The notes under the pieces were generated by a model that had not been told where the DNA came from, made no database searches, and saw only the letters and a program-made list of their open reading frames with translations. From Vesta saturnalis (lineage: Eukaryota > Arthropoda > Insecta > Coleoptera > Lampyridae): DNA of 64,000 nt. Both the position numbers and the translations under genes were made by a program. The stretch is taken from NCBI GenBank assembly GCA_036346205.1, contig JARFJB010001495.1, forward strand, positions 5,617,001 through 5,681,000, given 5' to 3'. This document shows positions 1 to 12,012 of this stretch, piece after piece (positions within the stretch are counted from its first letter, which is position 1; each line of letters starts with the position of its first letter).

Positions 1-1560
1 ATATTGCACAAAAGGGGTCGATTAATTCTGTTTTGACTTTGATTCTCCAGTCCAATTTAAATTATCATCATTGTCTAAGCACACCCCATACATTTTTTTT
101 CCGTTAGAAATTGGACAACATTAATGAAGTCGTTGAAATAATAAACATTGCACATGTACTTCATGCTTAATGCAACCCCATGAAGAATAGAGTCTGCACT
201 CATAAAAGCTTGCTCTGCTTCAAAATATTTTAGGGCGATGTCTTCAGCAGCAATTTAATTGGAGCTAACCAAAATTACCAGCGCTGTAAAAAGCGTCCAG
301 TTTTTATTTTGACCTGAACAGCTCTCTACCCAATACATAAAGTGCATGGGGTCATGTTCTTAGATTAAGGCTTTCCTGCCAGCAAGGGCCTCGTGCCACA
401 AAATTGATATATTTTTTTATCGCTTTTCATCTTTGGGTTCCTCATTATTGCAAAGCTTTGAAGAAAAACCACTATTGCCTTAGTAAAACAGGTTTTTTGC
501 TACCGGGAATACGTGGTAACATAACAACTTTTTGTAAGTCTACACTTCGATAACTTACTCCTGTATTCGTAGACGATTCCATTGCGTCTCGCCTAAAATC
601 CCTGGACATTTTAGCTTTTTCTGCATATAGTGGAAATTCTTTGTAGGTGTTACAGTCCTTGTATTTTTTAGAATTTTTAGATTTAATATTTATTGGTTAT
701 CTCGTCGATTTTATCACCCCCTTCTTTGCATAGGAATTTCTGTCACAGTTAATATTGCTTGGGGCTTCTTCTTTCGGGTCAATAACATCGTCACCTATCT
801 CTTGTTTATTATTTTTAATATTCATCATATTTTCTCGATTTTCTTGAACCAATTCATTCTCCAATGTGTAATCGTTCAGACGAAGTTACCACCTTTCGGT
901 ACGTTTCATAAGAGACCGTTTTATTTGGTGTTTTTCATTATAATCTTGTAGCATAATTTTTGTCACTTGGCAAGTATAACGGATGCGGAGCATGTTCTCT
1001 TCTGTGACGACTCACACATGGATTATATTGCATAATGTGCTCTTTTAAGGTATCTCTATCGACCTTGTTGCTCATGTCTTCCACGAGAGTCAACTTTGGG
1101 AGCAATCGAACTAGTGGGAGAATTTTTAACACCGTAGTAATCATTTTGTCATTTTTTCGTGATATCCAAGAAAAAATTATTTACATACTACTTGAAAATG
1201 TCTGTTCTCATCTGGTAAAGTGTAAGTCAAAGTGTTAGATCTTTTTATGACTACAGCTTTTGTTATTTTTCTCTTTTTTTCGCTTTGAATCAGTTTGCTA
1301 AACAATCACGCTCTTCTTGTATTATAATTCAGTTTATAGTACTGATCCCAAATACAACTTCTTCTTCCTTCTATCACTTTAATAATTCAGCTTCTCTTGT
1401 ACTTGCATGGGCTTCATATCCTATGAGAAGATTTATCCCTTTCAAGTGTGTCTGACTCCTTACGACACCTCTTGTTTTTTGGGTTCCAGTTGTCTCCTCT
1501 TCTGCAACCGCTGCGACTCTATATTTATTTCTTCTGGATCCGTCACTCAATCGTCGGAGG
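1..1560 (-). pseudogene. Relic of an insect repeat-borne protein (QNKN / YRREHAP family, DUF7869-like)
   Basis: Read on the minus strand, pieces in shifting frames follow the order of a protein family common in insect genomes. Near 1,250-1,150 there is a segment with VCK-x-FFLGYHEK; at 1,144-938 a segment ending in SRHRREHAPHPLYLPSD; at about 370-290 W-x-ESCSGQNKNWTLFTAL; and at 230-110 AFMSADSI followed by VYYFNDF. A Cys/basic stretch around 1,560-1,330 may be the N-terminal part. The family resembles a transposase or transposon-associated protein (DUF7869-like C-terminus), but I know no proven activity. Many stops and frameshifts make this copy dead. The 3' end runs off the left edge of the window. 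The family call is from memory of motif patterns and is fairly sure; the DUF number is less so. Confidence 0.6.
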
Positions 1561-2395
1561 AATAAGTTCCTATTTCGTCTTAAGCAGTTATGTTTTCAGT
1601 TGTAGTAATCTAACCAAAAATAACAAATATTCAATCACTTCAAATTAAAACAAATTTTACGTATCGATACCTGTGTTGCATTAGATCTACTTTGTGTTAG
1701 AATTAGAATATCGGATAGTTCAACATGAACCTCTTGGGCTGGAATGGAACTTGTATCATCAGCATACGTCGTTATAACATAATTTTCTTGACTATTCAAC
1801 TCACCCTCCCCTTGTCAACTATCGACCAATTACAATTTAGTTTTTTTTATATGTGGGCCATTCAAAGCACAATTGTGTGACAATTCCGCTAGCGGAATAT
1901 TCCTGACAATTTTTTTCTTTTCCCGTGAAACTTAACTGCCTTCCGGTAAAATGTCAAATTGACATAACCTTGACGTTTATTTTGTTCGTCAAAGTAAAAC
2001 AGACTCAGACTACCATTGAAACTACTATATAACCTGCAACTTGTTCTAAATTAAACTAATTAATTAATTGATCACTTGTCAACTGACCGTTAATTTTGTT
2101 CGTTGAATAGTCTTTTAAATACCACTCGTAGTCGACAAATTGCATCATTATTTGTCATAGTGCTTAATCGTGTTTATTGCTTCAAAATTGGTCTCGTTCT
2201 AACGCAGTTGACCAATTTGTATCGAAGCATTAAACACTCATACACTTTACCAAAAATTTTCGGTAATTCATCGGCCACTTGAGGTATTGCATAGAAAATA
2301 TTTAATGGTCATTGCAAGTTCTCTATATCTAGTTAATAAGTATATATTAAAATCAAATGTTCGGGATGTTCATATTTTTCAACACCAGTACAGTG
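1561..2395. other. AT-rich spacer without a recognisable gene
   Basis: Only short out-of-frame ORFs occur and no terminal repeats were found. The spacer ends at the TA that marks the left terminus of mariner A. Confidence 0.5.
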
Positions 2396-2609
2396 TACCG
2401 GGTGGCCAACTAAGAACGGCCGTCGGCCATATCTCAGGAATGGATTATAGCACAGGTTCGGGAAAAAAAATTTTATAACCAAAGTGGCCTCGAGAAACGC
2501 CTGAAAATTATTTTCAGAATTGTAGGTCCACCGCTATTTGACAGTTAAAATTTTAAAAAGCAAAATTTTTCAAAATTTACTCAATTAAGCATATTAAAGA
2601 TATTTACCG

Positions 2610-2970
2610 CCTTTGCGCTGGTGGTGTAGTGGTACGAGTCGTCTTCCATGCTGTTGGTGTGAGTTCGAATCGCGGCCCATGCAATTTTTTTTAAGTTACA
2701 GTAGTTTTGTTTATTTAATCTACTTTGGTTAGGTTATAGCAGTTTTGTTTATCTAATCTACTTTTGTCAGATGAAAATGTAAACTTTCACCATTAACACT
2801 CATAATAAAATACTTATCTTTTTTGAGGTTTTTTAATGGTGTACTTTAAATTATACAATCTAAACGTTTCGATAACACTTACAGTTATCTTCGTCAGTAG
2901 TAATGTTTGTTAAAAATTGTTAAAGAAGTTGTAAACAATTTTGTCAAATTTGAAAAATTAAAATATGAAC
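2610..2970 (+). repeat. SINE-like insertion with tRNA-Gly-like head (2,615-2,683)
   Basis: This stretch interrupts the left arm of mariner A and has no match in the right arm. It starts with a 69-base tRNA-like sequence: an A-box-like GGTGTAGTGGT, a TCC at the anticodon position and a B-box-like GAGTTCGAATC. The layout resembles insect tRNA-Gly(UCC), but the acceptor stem has at least two mismatches, so a working tRNA is unlikely. A T-run follows, then a body with two imperfect copies of an AGTTTTGTTTAT-TAATCTACTT motif. The last part (about 2,775-2,862) recurs inverted at 20,139-20,245. Confidence 0.5.
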
Positions 2971-3052
2971 ATAAGGTTCTACTTGACCGATTTTAATAAA
3001 CTTGATGTTGTTTGAAAGAGCTTTTGTTAAACAATAGAAAATTTGAAAATTT

Positions 3053-3228
3053 GAAGCAATCTGATTAATAACATGAATGCTAGAGGGCGCTGTTTAATAT
3101 TTTTTTAATATTGTGTTTTCTCTTTACAATTTTAAATGGAAGCAATCTGATTAATAACATAAATGCTAGAGGGCGCTGTTTAATATTTTTTTAATATTGT
3201 TTTCTCTTTACAATTTTAAATGGAAGCA
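3053..3228. repeat. Tandem duplication in left arm of mariner A
   Basis: A segment of about 88 bases containing GCTAGAGGGCGCTGTTTAAT is present twice head to tail. The right arm (about 5,630-5,710) has it once, so the duplication arose in the left arm. Confidence 0.8.
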
Positions 3229-3579
3229 TAAAAATTTACGTAGGTCTTTAAAAAGTAGACTAATTAGTAATAAACAGTGAAAACTGCAAGTCGATATCTT
3301 TTTCCTATCCTGAGATATCGTAAGAAACAGGTACATGGCGGGAATTGTGCTTCCAACGCCTAGTAGGTTGGTTGACGTTAACGGAAGTTATTAAATTTAC
3401 CCTGGATGAAAAGATCTTACATTGGTCTGCAGTAATTTAAACTGTTATCATACTAATGTTATGGTTGCCGCTAGATTACCTAAATGTAATGCTGTCGCTA
3501 CTAACAATGAGAACAAATTATAAAATAATATGATAAACCTAACAATTAGAACCTTAAATAAATAACTACGTAATTAGTG

Positions 3580-4942
3580 TCACACTAGATGTTCAAAATG
3601 TCGTCCATCATTCTCAATGCATGAAATCAATCGCTGACGAGTGGAGAGAACAGCAGTTTCAATTTCTGCCCTTAAAATACTTCGTATTGTCTGTCGTATT
3701 CTTTCAATCATGTGAGCTCTTGTTGTGGGTCTATCGGCATAAACGAGATTTTTTATTCGCCCCCACAAATAAAAATCTAAACAAGTTAGGTCTGGAGACC
3801 TTGGTGGCCAAATAAATAAACTTCCACGTCCTATTCACCTTTCAGGGTATGATTGATCCCATCATGTTGCAAGGACATGTCACGACGAATGGCCAAGGGT
3901 ACTTCTAAAAGAAGTGGCAATTCGTTGCTTAAAAAATCTAAATATCTTTCTCCATTAACAGTCTCATTAAAAAAAAGGCCCAATTATTTCTCCACCTAGA
4001 ATCCCGCACCACACATTTACAGACCAACGACCTTGATGTTGGACCTCCTGCATCCAGTGGGGATTCGTTTCACACCAGTAGTGCATATTATGTCGATTTA
4101 CACTACCATCACTATGAAAAGTAGCCTCATCTGTCCACATAATTCGTGAAAGTATTTCAGGTTCGTGTATCATATTTGAGAGCCAGTTGCAAAAATCCAA
4201 CCTGGTATCGAAATCTTAAGCATTCAAACTATGGTGTAGGACTATGTGATATGGGTGCAATCTAAAATAGTATATATTATAAAGTAATCAGATCAATAAG
4301 ACACATTGAAGTCCTTCGTTGTTAGTAAACGAAAAAGGACTTTAAATGCATTAACTCTCGTAATGTTATTACGAATTTTTTTCGTCCGACCTCTCATTAT
4401 TTTTTATTATTGGTACCTTTTTATTTTACTTTGCCTCACTGAATTATCATGTTGTTAGTTAAAATCTATTCACATAGCATAAGATAATTTCATTAAATAA
4501 TTTGGTGTTTTGTTGAAACTGGACATAAAATGGCGGCAAATATATTAGTCATCTTGCCACAAGTTAACTTTGATGTAATGATATTTTCGGTATGATAAAA
4601 ATGAGAAACATATAACGACAAACGAAAAAAATTAAAACATTTTTATCATTATAATACCGAATAAAACATGCATTAATAATTAAGTAGTCACCTGTGTTCT
4701 CTTAAAACATTTTGGACGGTGGTTCGACATATACCCAAGTCTCTAGCTATAGCTCTCGTGCTTGAATGAGGGTTAACATTTACATAAGCTAAAACATCAA
4801 TAACATTTTCCTCTGTTCTACCTCTGCGTTGTCTTCGGTACACAGGAAGATTCACATTTCCAGTAGTACGCACACGGTGTGCGAGTCGGAGAAAAAGTTT
4901 TCTGCTGTGATGCCGTCTGTTTGGGTACTGCAGTGCATACAC
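3580..4942 (-). pseudogene. Mariner A transposase relic (DD41D-type mariner superfamily)
   Basis: The pieces follow the order of a mariner transposase on the minus strand. At 4,942-4,688 is an N-terminal helix-turn-helix region (STRAIARDLGICRTTVQNVL). After an insertion comes the first catalytic block (MWTDEATFHSDG, 4,200-3,967), then the second Asp in QHDG near 3,870, the third block SPDLTCLDFYLWG near 3,790, and a C-terminal tail ending FEHLV at 3,580. The coding is broken by the 4,270-4,685 insertion and by at least one frameshift between the second and third catalytic blocks. The three catalytic Asp positions are still readable but the gene cannot make one protein. Confidence 0.85.
4270..4685. 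mobile_element. Unidentified insertion inside mariner A transposase
   Basis: Transposase homology stops near 4,270 and resumes near 4,688. The intervening ~415 bases contain an inverted pair, TTCGGTATGATAAAAATG near 4,580 and its near-complement near 4,640, which could form a hairpin. No coding capacity is visible. It may be a small MITE. Confidence 0.4.
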
Positions 4943-6122
4943 TCTAGCAGCAACGGTTGCATTTTCTCATACATTCAAAATAAACTGCCAACATATCAAA
5001 TGCTTCTTCATTTGTAAGAATCATTTTGGTACGAAAACATAAAGAAAGTCTATTAAATGCAACACGATGAACAATTTTTGACATATGCGTGAAAATCATA
5101 GCTTGCTTGTTTTCAACAGAGAATTTATTTTATATCTTACATGGCCCTCTTTACTAATTTTGTTGTCATCAGTAAATCGTAATTCATATTTTAAACTGTA
5201 TTTGTTGTTTCTGGGCAAATATCGGTTTTTATTGATATTTTATGCTTTTGATTTACTAACACATCGCTTGAAAACAATTATAACATTCTCATATAATTAA
5301 AAAAATGTTAGATTTATCACATTATTATTTTATAATTTGTTCTCATTGTTAGTAGAGACAGCATTACATTTAGGTAATCTAGCGGCAACCATAACATTAG
5401 TATGATAACAGTTTAATTTACTGCATACAAATGTAAGATCTTTTCATCCAGGGTAAATTTAATAATTTCCATTAACGCGAACTAGCCTACTAGACGTTGG
5501 AAGAACAATTCCCGCCATTTACCCGTTTCTTACGATATCTCAGGATAGGAAAAAGATATCGACTTGCAGTTTTCACTGTTTTATTACTAATTTAGTCTAC
5601 TTTTTAAAGACCTACTTAAATTTTTATGCTTCCATTTAAAATTGTAACGAGAAAACACAATATTAAACAGCGCCCTCTAGCATTTATGTTATTAATCAGA
5701 TTGCTTCAAATTTACAAATTTTCTATTGTTCAACAAAAGCTCTTTCAAACAACATCAAGTTTATTAAAATCGGTCAAGCAGAACCTGAGTTAAAGGCGTT
5801 TTTTTGTAACAAGGTTCCCACTCTCCCCCGCCCCTTATTTGAAGAGATAGACTAAAACTTATCAAATAAAAAATATTCAGAATTTGTCGAGTAATCTGAT
5901 TATAATATTTAATATGCCCCTTAATTGAGTAAATTTTGAAAAAATTTGCTTTTTAAAATTTTAACTGTCAAATACGCCCTCTAGCGGTGGACCTACAATT
6001 CTGAAAATAATTTCCAGGCGTTTCTCGACGCCACTTTTGTTATAAAATTTTTTTTCCCGAACTTGTGCTGTAATCCATTCCTGAGAAATGGCCGACGGCC
6101 GTTCTTAGTTTGCCACCCGGTA

Positions 6123-6554
6123 CATTATTCATTATTATCATTATTGCTGTTATAATCGCCACGTGTTGAAGAATCTAACCTCACATCCTGCAGTATAACT
6201 ACATTTTGTTCTTTTATTAAAGTCAAATCTAAAATTCTCTTTGTTCTGAAACTATACATTGTTAACCAGTCAAAAGAACTCACTAAACTATAACTCAAAT
6301 CGTACAAATTAAACACAGTTGTCGATTTCAGACCGTAATTTTGTGATACGATTATTAGTGTGACTAATAAACTACTAAAATGTTGGCAAACGGCAGCATT
6401 TTACTTCCGCTCTGCAGATACTGCCATTTGGCTAGGTACACTATAAAAATTTGCGAATATCATTCCACGGTAAATGGCAGTAACTAACATTCGTTCACAA
6501 TGCACATACTGCCATATGCCTTCGGATAATGTAAAATAATGTCACATACTGCTT
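6123..6554. other. AT-rich spacer with ACTGCCAT motifs
   Basis: No gene is seen. Near 6,390-6,560 the motif ACTGCCAT or TACTGC recurs several times. This may be the degraded upstream part of the LINE that follows. Confidence 0.35.
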
Positions 6555-8022
6555 TTGGTCAGGCTATTTTATTTGGTTACACTTCAGTATTTTTACAGGG
6601 GGAGTATTTTAAAAGCTGTATCACTTACTGTTCTTTATAATACATTAATAAACAAATCGAGTACTGGACACGATCAAGTACCCTCCTTTCTTATTAAAGA
6701 CTATATTAATGTCTTTACCGTTCCATTGTCTATTATTTTCAATCTGTCAATTAGAAGTCGCAGTTTACCCGAAATTAGTAATTGTATATCTACCGAACAG
6801 CATGGCTTCATGAAACGAAGATCTACTCTTACGAATCTTGCATGCTTTACTGAATATGCTTCCAGAGTGCTAGATAACAAAGATCAAGTGGATATGATTT
6901 ACAATGATTTCAGTAAAGCTTTTAATACGATTGATCACACGTTAATAATTAGCAAGCTAAATAACTTTTTAGCGAATCACTTATTCTTTTTTTAATCCCT
7001 ATCTGTCAAATCACTCCCAGTATGTATTGTATACTACTACAAGTACTGTCTATAGTAGGAAATATAATGAAATTCATTAAGATCACACTATAAACACATT
7101 TACATTAATTGTGTATTGATTACTAAAGATTTAGGTGTAATATTTGACAGCCGTTTAAGAATATATTCGTCATGTTTGCTCCTCGAATTTTAAAATATTA
7201 GGCTTACTCATAAGGAATAGCAAAACATTTCCTAAACCGGAAACTATTTTAACACTATACTTCTCCTTAATTAGGTCAATTACTTGATTATTGTGATACC
7301 GTTTGATACCCTTTCTATAATATCCATATAACGGTTCTAGAAAATATTCAAGGAAGTTATTAAAATATGTTCTTTAAAATAGATGGTGTTTATCCAGAAA
7401 AGGGTTATCTGCAAAACTTATTCCTTCAGCGTTTCAATTTGCAATCTTTAGAAACGAGACGCTTTAGGAACGGCATAAAATTCCTTTATGGTCTTTTACA
7501 TGGTAACGTTGACTGTTCGTTCATCCTTTCGCTAATTAATTTTTCTGTCCCTACTAATATGTCGAGATTACCCGTCTCGTTTAAAGATGCTGTTCCAAAA
7601 ACAAATGTGTTTCTTAAGTTACCTGTTTATACAATGACTCAGAGCTATAACACGTTTTGTTTGATCTCTGATATAATTTTTTTTTCTCTTAATAGAATTT
7701 TACAATCTGTACAGTAACTGTACTATTAGATAATGTAATATGTAACTTGCTTTTAAATTATATATTGGCTTATTTATTTTCAGTAGTTTTTTCAATTATT
7801 TTGTTATGTAAATATACACACGAAGATTGTCATCCTGCATTAGATTTACTAATTTTTTCTTTTTTTTTTGTTTTTATTAACTTCAGAGTATTATGTTATT
7901 TTTAGTTATACAAAATTTTATTGTTTATAGTACTTATACATTATTGATTTTTTTAATTATGTTCTGTAAATAGATCTCGTATCTGTTGAACAATATATAC
8001 ATTATTATTATTATTATTATTA
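6555..8022 (+). mobile_element. Non-LTR retrotransposon (LINE) fragment with (ATT)n tail
   Basis: The plus strand encodes pieces of a LINE reverse transcriptase. At 6,555-6,995 the palm start SSTGHDQVPSFLIK is followed, after an internal deletion of several motifs, by EQHGFMKRRST and by the catalytic motif A context IYNDFSKAFNTIDH. At 7,367-7,717 there is the C-terminal domain typical of the CR1/Jockey-like group (SLETRRFRNGIKFLYGLLHG and following). Between them a VIFDSRL motif can be read. The element ends in an ATT-repeat tail at about 8,003-8,022. It is 5'-truncated and internally deleted. Clade assignment (CR1/Jockey) is tentative. Confidence 0.75.
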
Positions 8023-8052
8023 TCAAAAATGTAATATTTCAAATCTTGTGAG

Positions 8053-8365
8053 TTATTGCCCTTTGCCTTTTTTGGACAGACTTTCACTACCACTTGGTAA
8101 GTTTTATTATTTTTTTCTTCCCTTCCAAACCTCTCTTTTAATTTAGTCCACGTGCTCTCGCAGATATTTGCTGAAAAATAAAAAATATTTAGAAATAAAT
8201 ACTTGAAAACATGAAATGCTTACGAGTGAAATTTAAAGACTCCGCCACCGCCCGCCAATGATTCTCTATCTCTTTCCTTACGTTGTTTTTATAATATTTA
8301 ACGTTTTTATAATAAAGGTAGGGAAAGCTTTTTATTAAATTAATATCTAAGTATTCACCCTCCAT
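8053..8365 (-). CDS. MADF-domain gene start, two exons, truncated or frameshifted
   Basis: A short spliced gene is readable on the minus strand. Exon 1 runs from the ATG at 8,365 to 8,224 (47 codons plus one base) and begins MEGEYLDINLIKSFPYLYY. It ends at a good donor (C|GTAAGC). The intron (8,223-8,171) ends in TTTTTATTTTTCAG. Exon 2 from 8,170 continues in phase with CESTWTKLKERFGREE. The pattern of a Leu/Ile-rich start, a central W-x-x-V-A and a W-x-x-L-K-x-x-F-x-R-E end fits the MADF DNA-binding domain. A one-base shift later, the typical trailing L-P-S-G-S-E appears, with a stop at 8,053. The end abuts the LINE (ATT)n tail, so the rest of the gene may have been lost. It could also be the MADF/Myb-like accessory gene of a PIF/Harbinger element. 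Confidence 0.5.
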
Positions 8366-9658
8366 CACCTATTTAATCATTACTATTTACAAAACCATAA
8401 TAAACCCCCAAGGTATGCAACAATGCGATAAAAAATGAAATTATAATACAACTTTGATGTTTGTACGAAACAAGATATTCGGGTGAGTTGACGGAACCAC
8501 AAACTATATAGCCTAATGTTGAAATATAAATTTATACGATTTACAAACGCTGCAGTTTCCCCGACTTAACCTCCAAATTATATCAGTCAACAATCAACAA
8601 ACGTACCAGTGTATCAGCCTACCAACGCAAACAATTCATAAATTGTCTTATGGGCGGAGGTCAAGGTACATAAAGAACACATAAGACATGAGAATTATGT
8701 AGAGACATTGTGAACACATACAGTGAAAGTGCATTGATTTAACTTTATGTATTACGTATTTTTTATGTATTTCTCATATCTTATGTCCATAGTGAACGAG
8801 CGCTTGAGAAGTAAAGAGGCAGCGTCATTGTGCTTGAATCATCACATGTAGAAGGAAATGGTCTAAGCTACGCAAACAATCTATAGACAAATATTTTATG
8901 TCAATTTCCTGAGGAGTATGCGAGAAATGATCACAGATTATAACGTGAAAACTTTTGTTGACCTTGATTTTTTATACAGTAGAAGTTGCCCACTAAATTA
9001 AAAAATAGGGATCAGACATTATTAATATTTGGATGTATGTCCAAATATTAACAATAATAACATAATGCAATAATAACTATCTGATTTACTTTTTTTTTGC
9101 GGAAGACTTTTTGTTAGAAGTGGCACTTGCTTTGGATCGACGGAAACGTGAACTTTATCCAGCACCAGTTGGATTCAGGGTGGGTATTTGTGATAGCACA
9201 TCATGTGAAGATTGGCAGCACCGTCCAAAATAATTGTTTAATGAACCAAAGTAATGTTCTTTGAAAGTTTGTCGAATACATAAATAAAACCGCCACTCTC
9301 GAACTTAGTTTTGTTGCTCTGCGAGATTATATTATTTATTGTTTCAATGGCTCGCTAACTTTACACGAAAAATCTGCTAACATCAAACTTCTAACACTTA
9401 AATTAAATGCTTATATATCTAATACTTCCATTACCAACATTAATGCATCATTAACTAACGACTTGATTGACTGGATGTAAGCGTAATTTAATGATAACAC
9501 CCTTTCATAAACTTAATTTTAATTACCCGGTTACACTGAATATTGTGGCGGTCCTTATTTAGATAATCTTTATTTTGTATGCTCCCAGGGGACCAAAAAA
9601 GATATTGCCCTTAGTCTGTGGAGTTAGTTTTTTCATCTTTCATCCGCGGCGAGTTGTC

Positions 9659-9660
<2 letters not shown>
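8366..9660. other. AT-rich stretch without recognisable gene
   Basis: Upstream of the MADF start. Only short ORFs occur and no terminal repeats or RNA genes were seen. A promoter for the MADF gene would lie here but no clear TATA/Inr pair was picked out. Confidence 0.4.

Positions 9661-9661
<1 letters not shown>

Positions 9662-9724
<63 letters not shown>
9662..9724. repeat. (TA)n microsatellite
   Basis: About 62 bases of uninterrupted TA immediately left of mariner B. The IYIYIY ORFs over it are artefacts. Confidence 0.95.
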
Positions 9725-9727
<3 letters not shown>

Positions 9728-12012
9728 CGTGTCCAAGATAAGGGTACCCACTATGGTGATCACGGAAACGGTAAGAGGTGAAAGGTCGGTTAAATGGAAT
9801 AAAAGTTACGCATTTGAGGGTATGCATTTATGGTCTTTGTAGAACTCGAATATCTCTTTTAGTTTTTGAGATATTTGAAAAAAATTGAATTTTCTGATTT
9901 TCGTTTTTATTTTTTTCTGACCTTATTTGAAGAGCTATCAAGAAAAGAAGAGCACATTTCCATTGCCACTTTTCTAGCTCTACTTAATGCTGTTATTAAA
10001 TTTTTGATACAACGTTTCGTCATCAACTTTATTTTTTTAAATACACGTAAAAATTATTTTTGCCATATTTAAATTTTCTCCTTGATTCTAAATTCAACGA
10101 TATATCACATTTTATATTTTTGATGCGTTTCGGATGAGAAAATTCATATTCAATGTAAAACATCGAAAACGTACAGTTAAAACTAATACTAGAAACATTA
10201 GAAAACCGTAAAATTATTATAAAATGATGTTTTGTAATTTTAAATGATAGGCAAATAAAAAACAAATTTATTTTAAAGGTTAATAAACTCACAAAAGATG
10301 TTCAAAATGATTCCCGTTATTCTCTAAACACAAATAGCATCTAAAACATTCTTCAGCATTTGAGGAGTAATACTAGCAAACGCTTTCTTTGTAAAATTTC
10401 TTCGTTTTCAATATCGTTTCCATAAATGTAATTTTTAATGTATCCCCAAAAATTAAAAGGTGTTATATTTGGAGAACGGACTGGCCAAAGTACATTTGCA
10501 TGAGTGCCAATACATCTTTATGGAAATCTAATTGACAGGTATTCTCTGACAACTCTGGAATTATGTGCTGGTGCACCGTCCTGCATAAACCAACAACCTT
10601 CAACTTCTTGGAAAGGCAAATCATTCAAAGCTATCTCTATTTCATTTTGGAGTAAAGTTTGGTCACGTTCAGAATTTAAGGACTCGTAGTAAATGAAAGG
10701 ACCTATAATTCGAGGACCGAATATAGCAGCCCACATATTAAATCCGAAACGGTGATGGTGTTTGGCCGTTTTGTACAGACGTGGATTTACTCTTGTCCAA
10801 TAATGAGCATTTCTACGATTAAAAATTCCATTATTATTAACCATACTTTCATCGGACCATATTTTATTCGGAAAATATTCATTGTCTTTCTGGGTCACCT
10901 GGTCTAAGTCCTTGGCAAATTTATATGGATGTACTTTCTCCTTCTTTAGAATATAATGAGCTGTGGAATGGGCTATGTCAGTTGCCTCTTCAATTTTCCT
11001 ATATAAACCTCTGGATTTTCCGTTACAGTTAATAAAACAGTATTGGCTTTTTCTTAATTGCAAGGTTTTTTGCAAGACTTTACAGGTTTTTTGAACGCAC
11101 CATATTCTTTTAGATTAACTGCTAATGTGCGAAAAGATCTTTTGTGAGGTGACGGCTTTCTGGATATTTGTTTAAATACATTATTTCAGCTTCAGAACAA
11201 TTACGTTGACACAAAATGTAACACGTTGGTATACCGAATTTTTCATTATTTGAAAAATGTACTCCTACCATATTGTTTTTAGGTAAACACAGAATGTAAT
11301 TAACTCAAAGACCACCAAACGAACGTAATACGGACAACAATCAATTATGACAGGTAGGTAAACAAATTGCAAAGCCAACTTATTTTTATCAAATGCATCA
11401 GTACGACGGAAGATGTATTTTAATTGTTTAATTAATAGCATTTTCACTAAATACATACTTGGGAATTATTTTATTCGCAACAGGCATTAGAAAATGAGAA
11501 AACATTGTTTTATAATAATTTTACAGTTTTCTAACGTTTCTAGTATTAGTTTTAACTGTACGTTTTCGATGTTTTACATTGAATGTGATTTTCTCATCCG
11601 AAACGTATCAAAAATATAATTAATTGAATTCAGAATCAAGGAGAGAATTTAAATATGGCAAACATAATTTTTCGTGTATTTAAAGAAATAAAGTTGATGA
11701 TCGTTGCTAACAAACGAAATGTTGTATCACAAATTGAATAACAGCATTAAGTAGAGCTAGAAAAGTGGCAACTAAAATGTGCTCTTCTTTTCTTGATAGC
11801 TCTTTAAATAAGGTCAGAAAAAAATAAAAACGAAAATCAGAAAATTCAATTTTTTTCAAATATCTCAAAAACTAAAAGAGATATTCGAGTTCCACAAAGA
11901 TCATAAATACATCCTCTCAAATGCGTAACTTTTGTTCCATTTAACCGATTTTCGATCTCTTACCGTTTTGCGAGATCCCCATAGTGGGCATCCTTATCTT
12001 GGACACGGTGTA
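9723..12012. mobile_element. Mariner-like element B, arms about 515 bp
   Basis: The left end begins TA-CACCGTGTCC and the right end closes GGACACGGTG-TA. The arms (about 9,725-10,235 and 11,495-12,010) match over most of their length, with scattered substitutions. The left terminus sits directly in a (TA)n tract. The transposase relic is on the minus strand between the arms. Confidence 0.9.
10290..11250 (-). pseudogene. Mariner B transposase relic
   Basis: The longest open piece is 11,075-10,518 (185 aa). It contains the first catalytic block IWSDES, the NRRNAHYW motif, and an intact second block WFMQDGAPAH. In-frame similarity continues downstream through a degraded third catalytic region near 10,480 to a C-terminus like GNHFEHLL near 10,290. 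The N-terminal region up to about 11,250 is broken by stops. Compared with the usual length of about 350 residues, roughly half is open. The first two catalytic residues are present; the third block is too decayed to judge. Confidence 0.8.

Larger units (their letters stand above)
2396..6122. mobile_element. Mariner-like element A with long inverted arms
   Basis: The two ends mirror each other. The left end begins TA-CCGGGTGGCCAACTAAGAA and the right end closes with the near-complement TTCTTAGTTTGCCACCCGG-TA, so the element lies between TA dinucleotides as expected for the Tc1/mariner superfamily. The arms are long: about 2,398-3,545 on the left and 5,300-6,120 on the right. The left arm is longer because it carries a tRNA-like insertion and an internal duplication. 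The transposase relic in the middle is on the minus strand and is interrupted by a 0.4-kb insertion. The element is clearly old. Confidence 0.85.

Noticed and set aside
2615..2683. Functional tRNA-Gly gene
   Set aside because: Acceptor stem mismatches and location inside a transposon arm with a SINE-like body point to a tRNA-derived repeat.
9618..9842. ORF with a run of I-Y repeats (also at 55,267-55,485 and 59,016-59,276)
   Set aside because: It is only translation of the (TA)n tracts.
10029..10292. 87-codon minus-strand ORF
   Set aside because: It lies in the left arm of mariner B and has no protein-like features beyond AT-rich composition.
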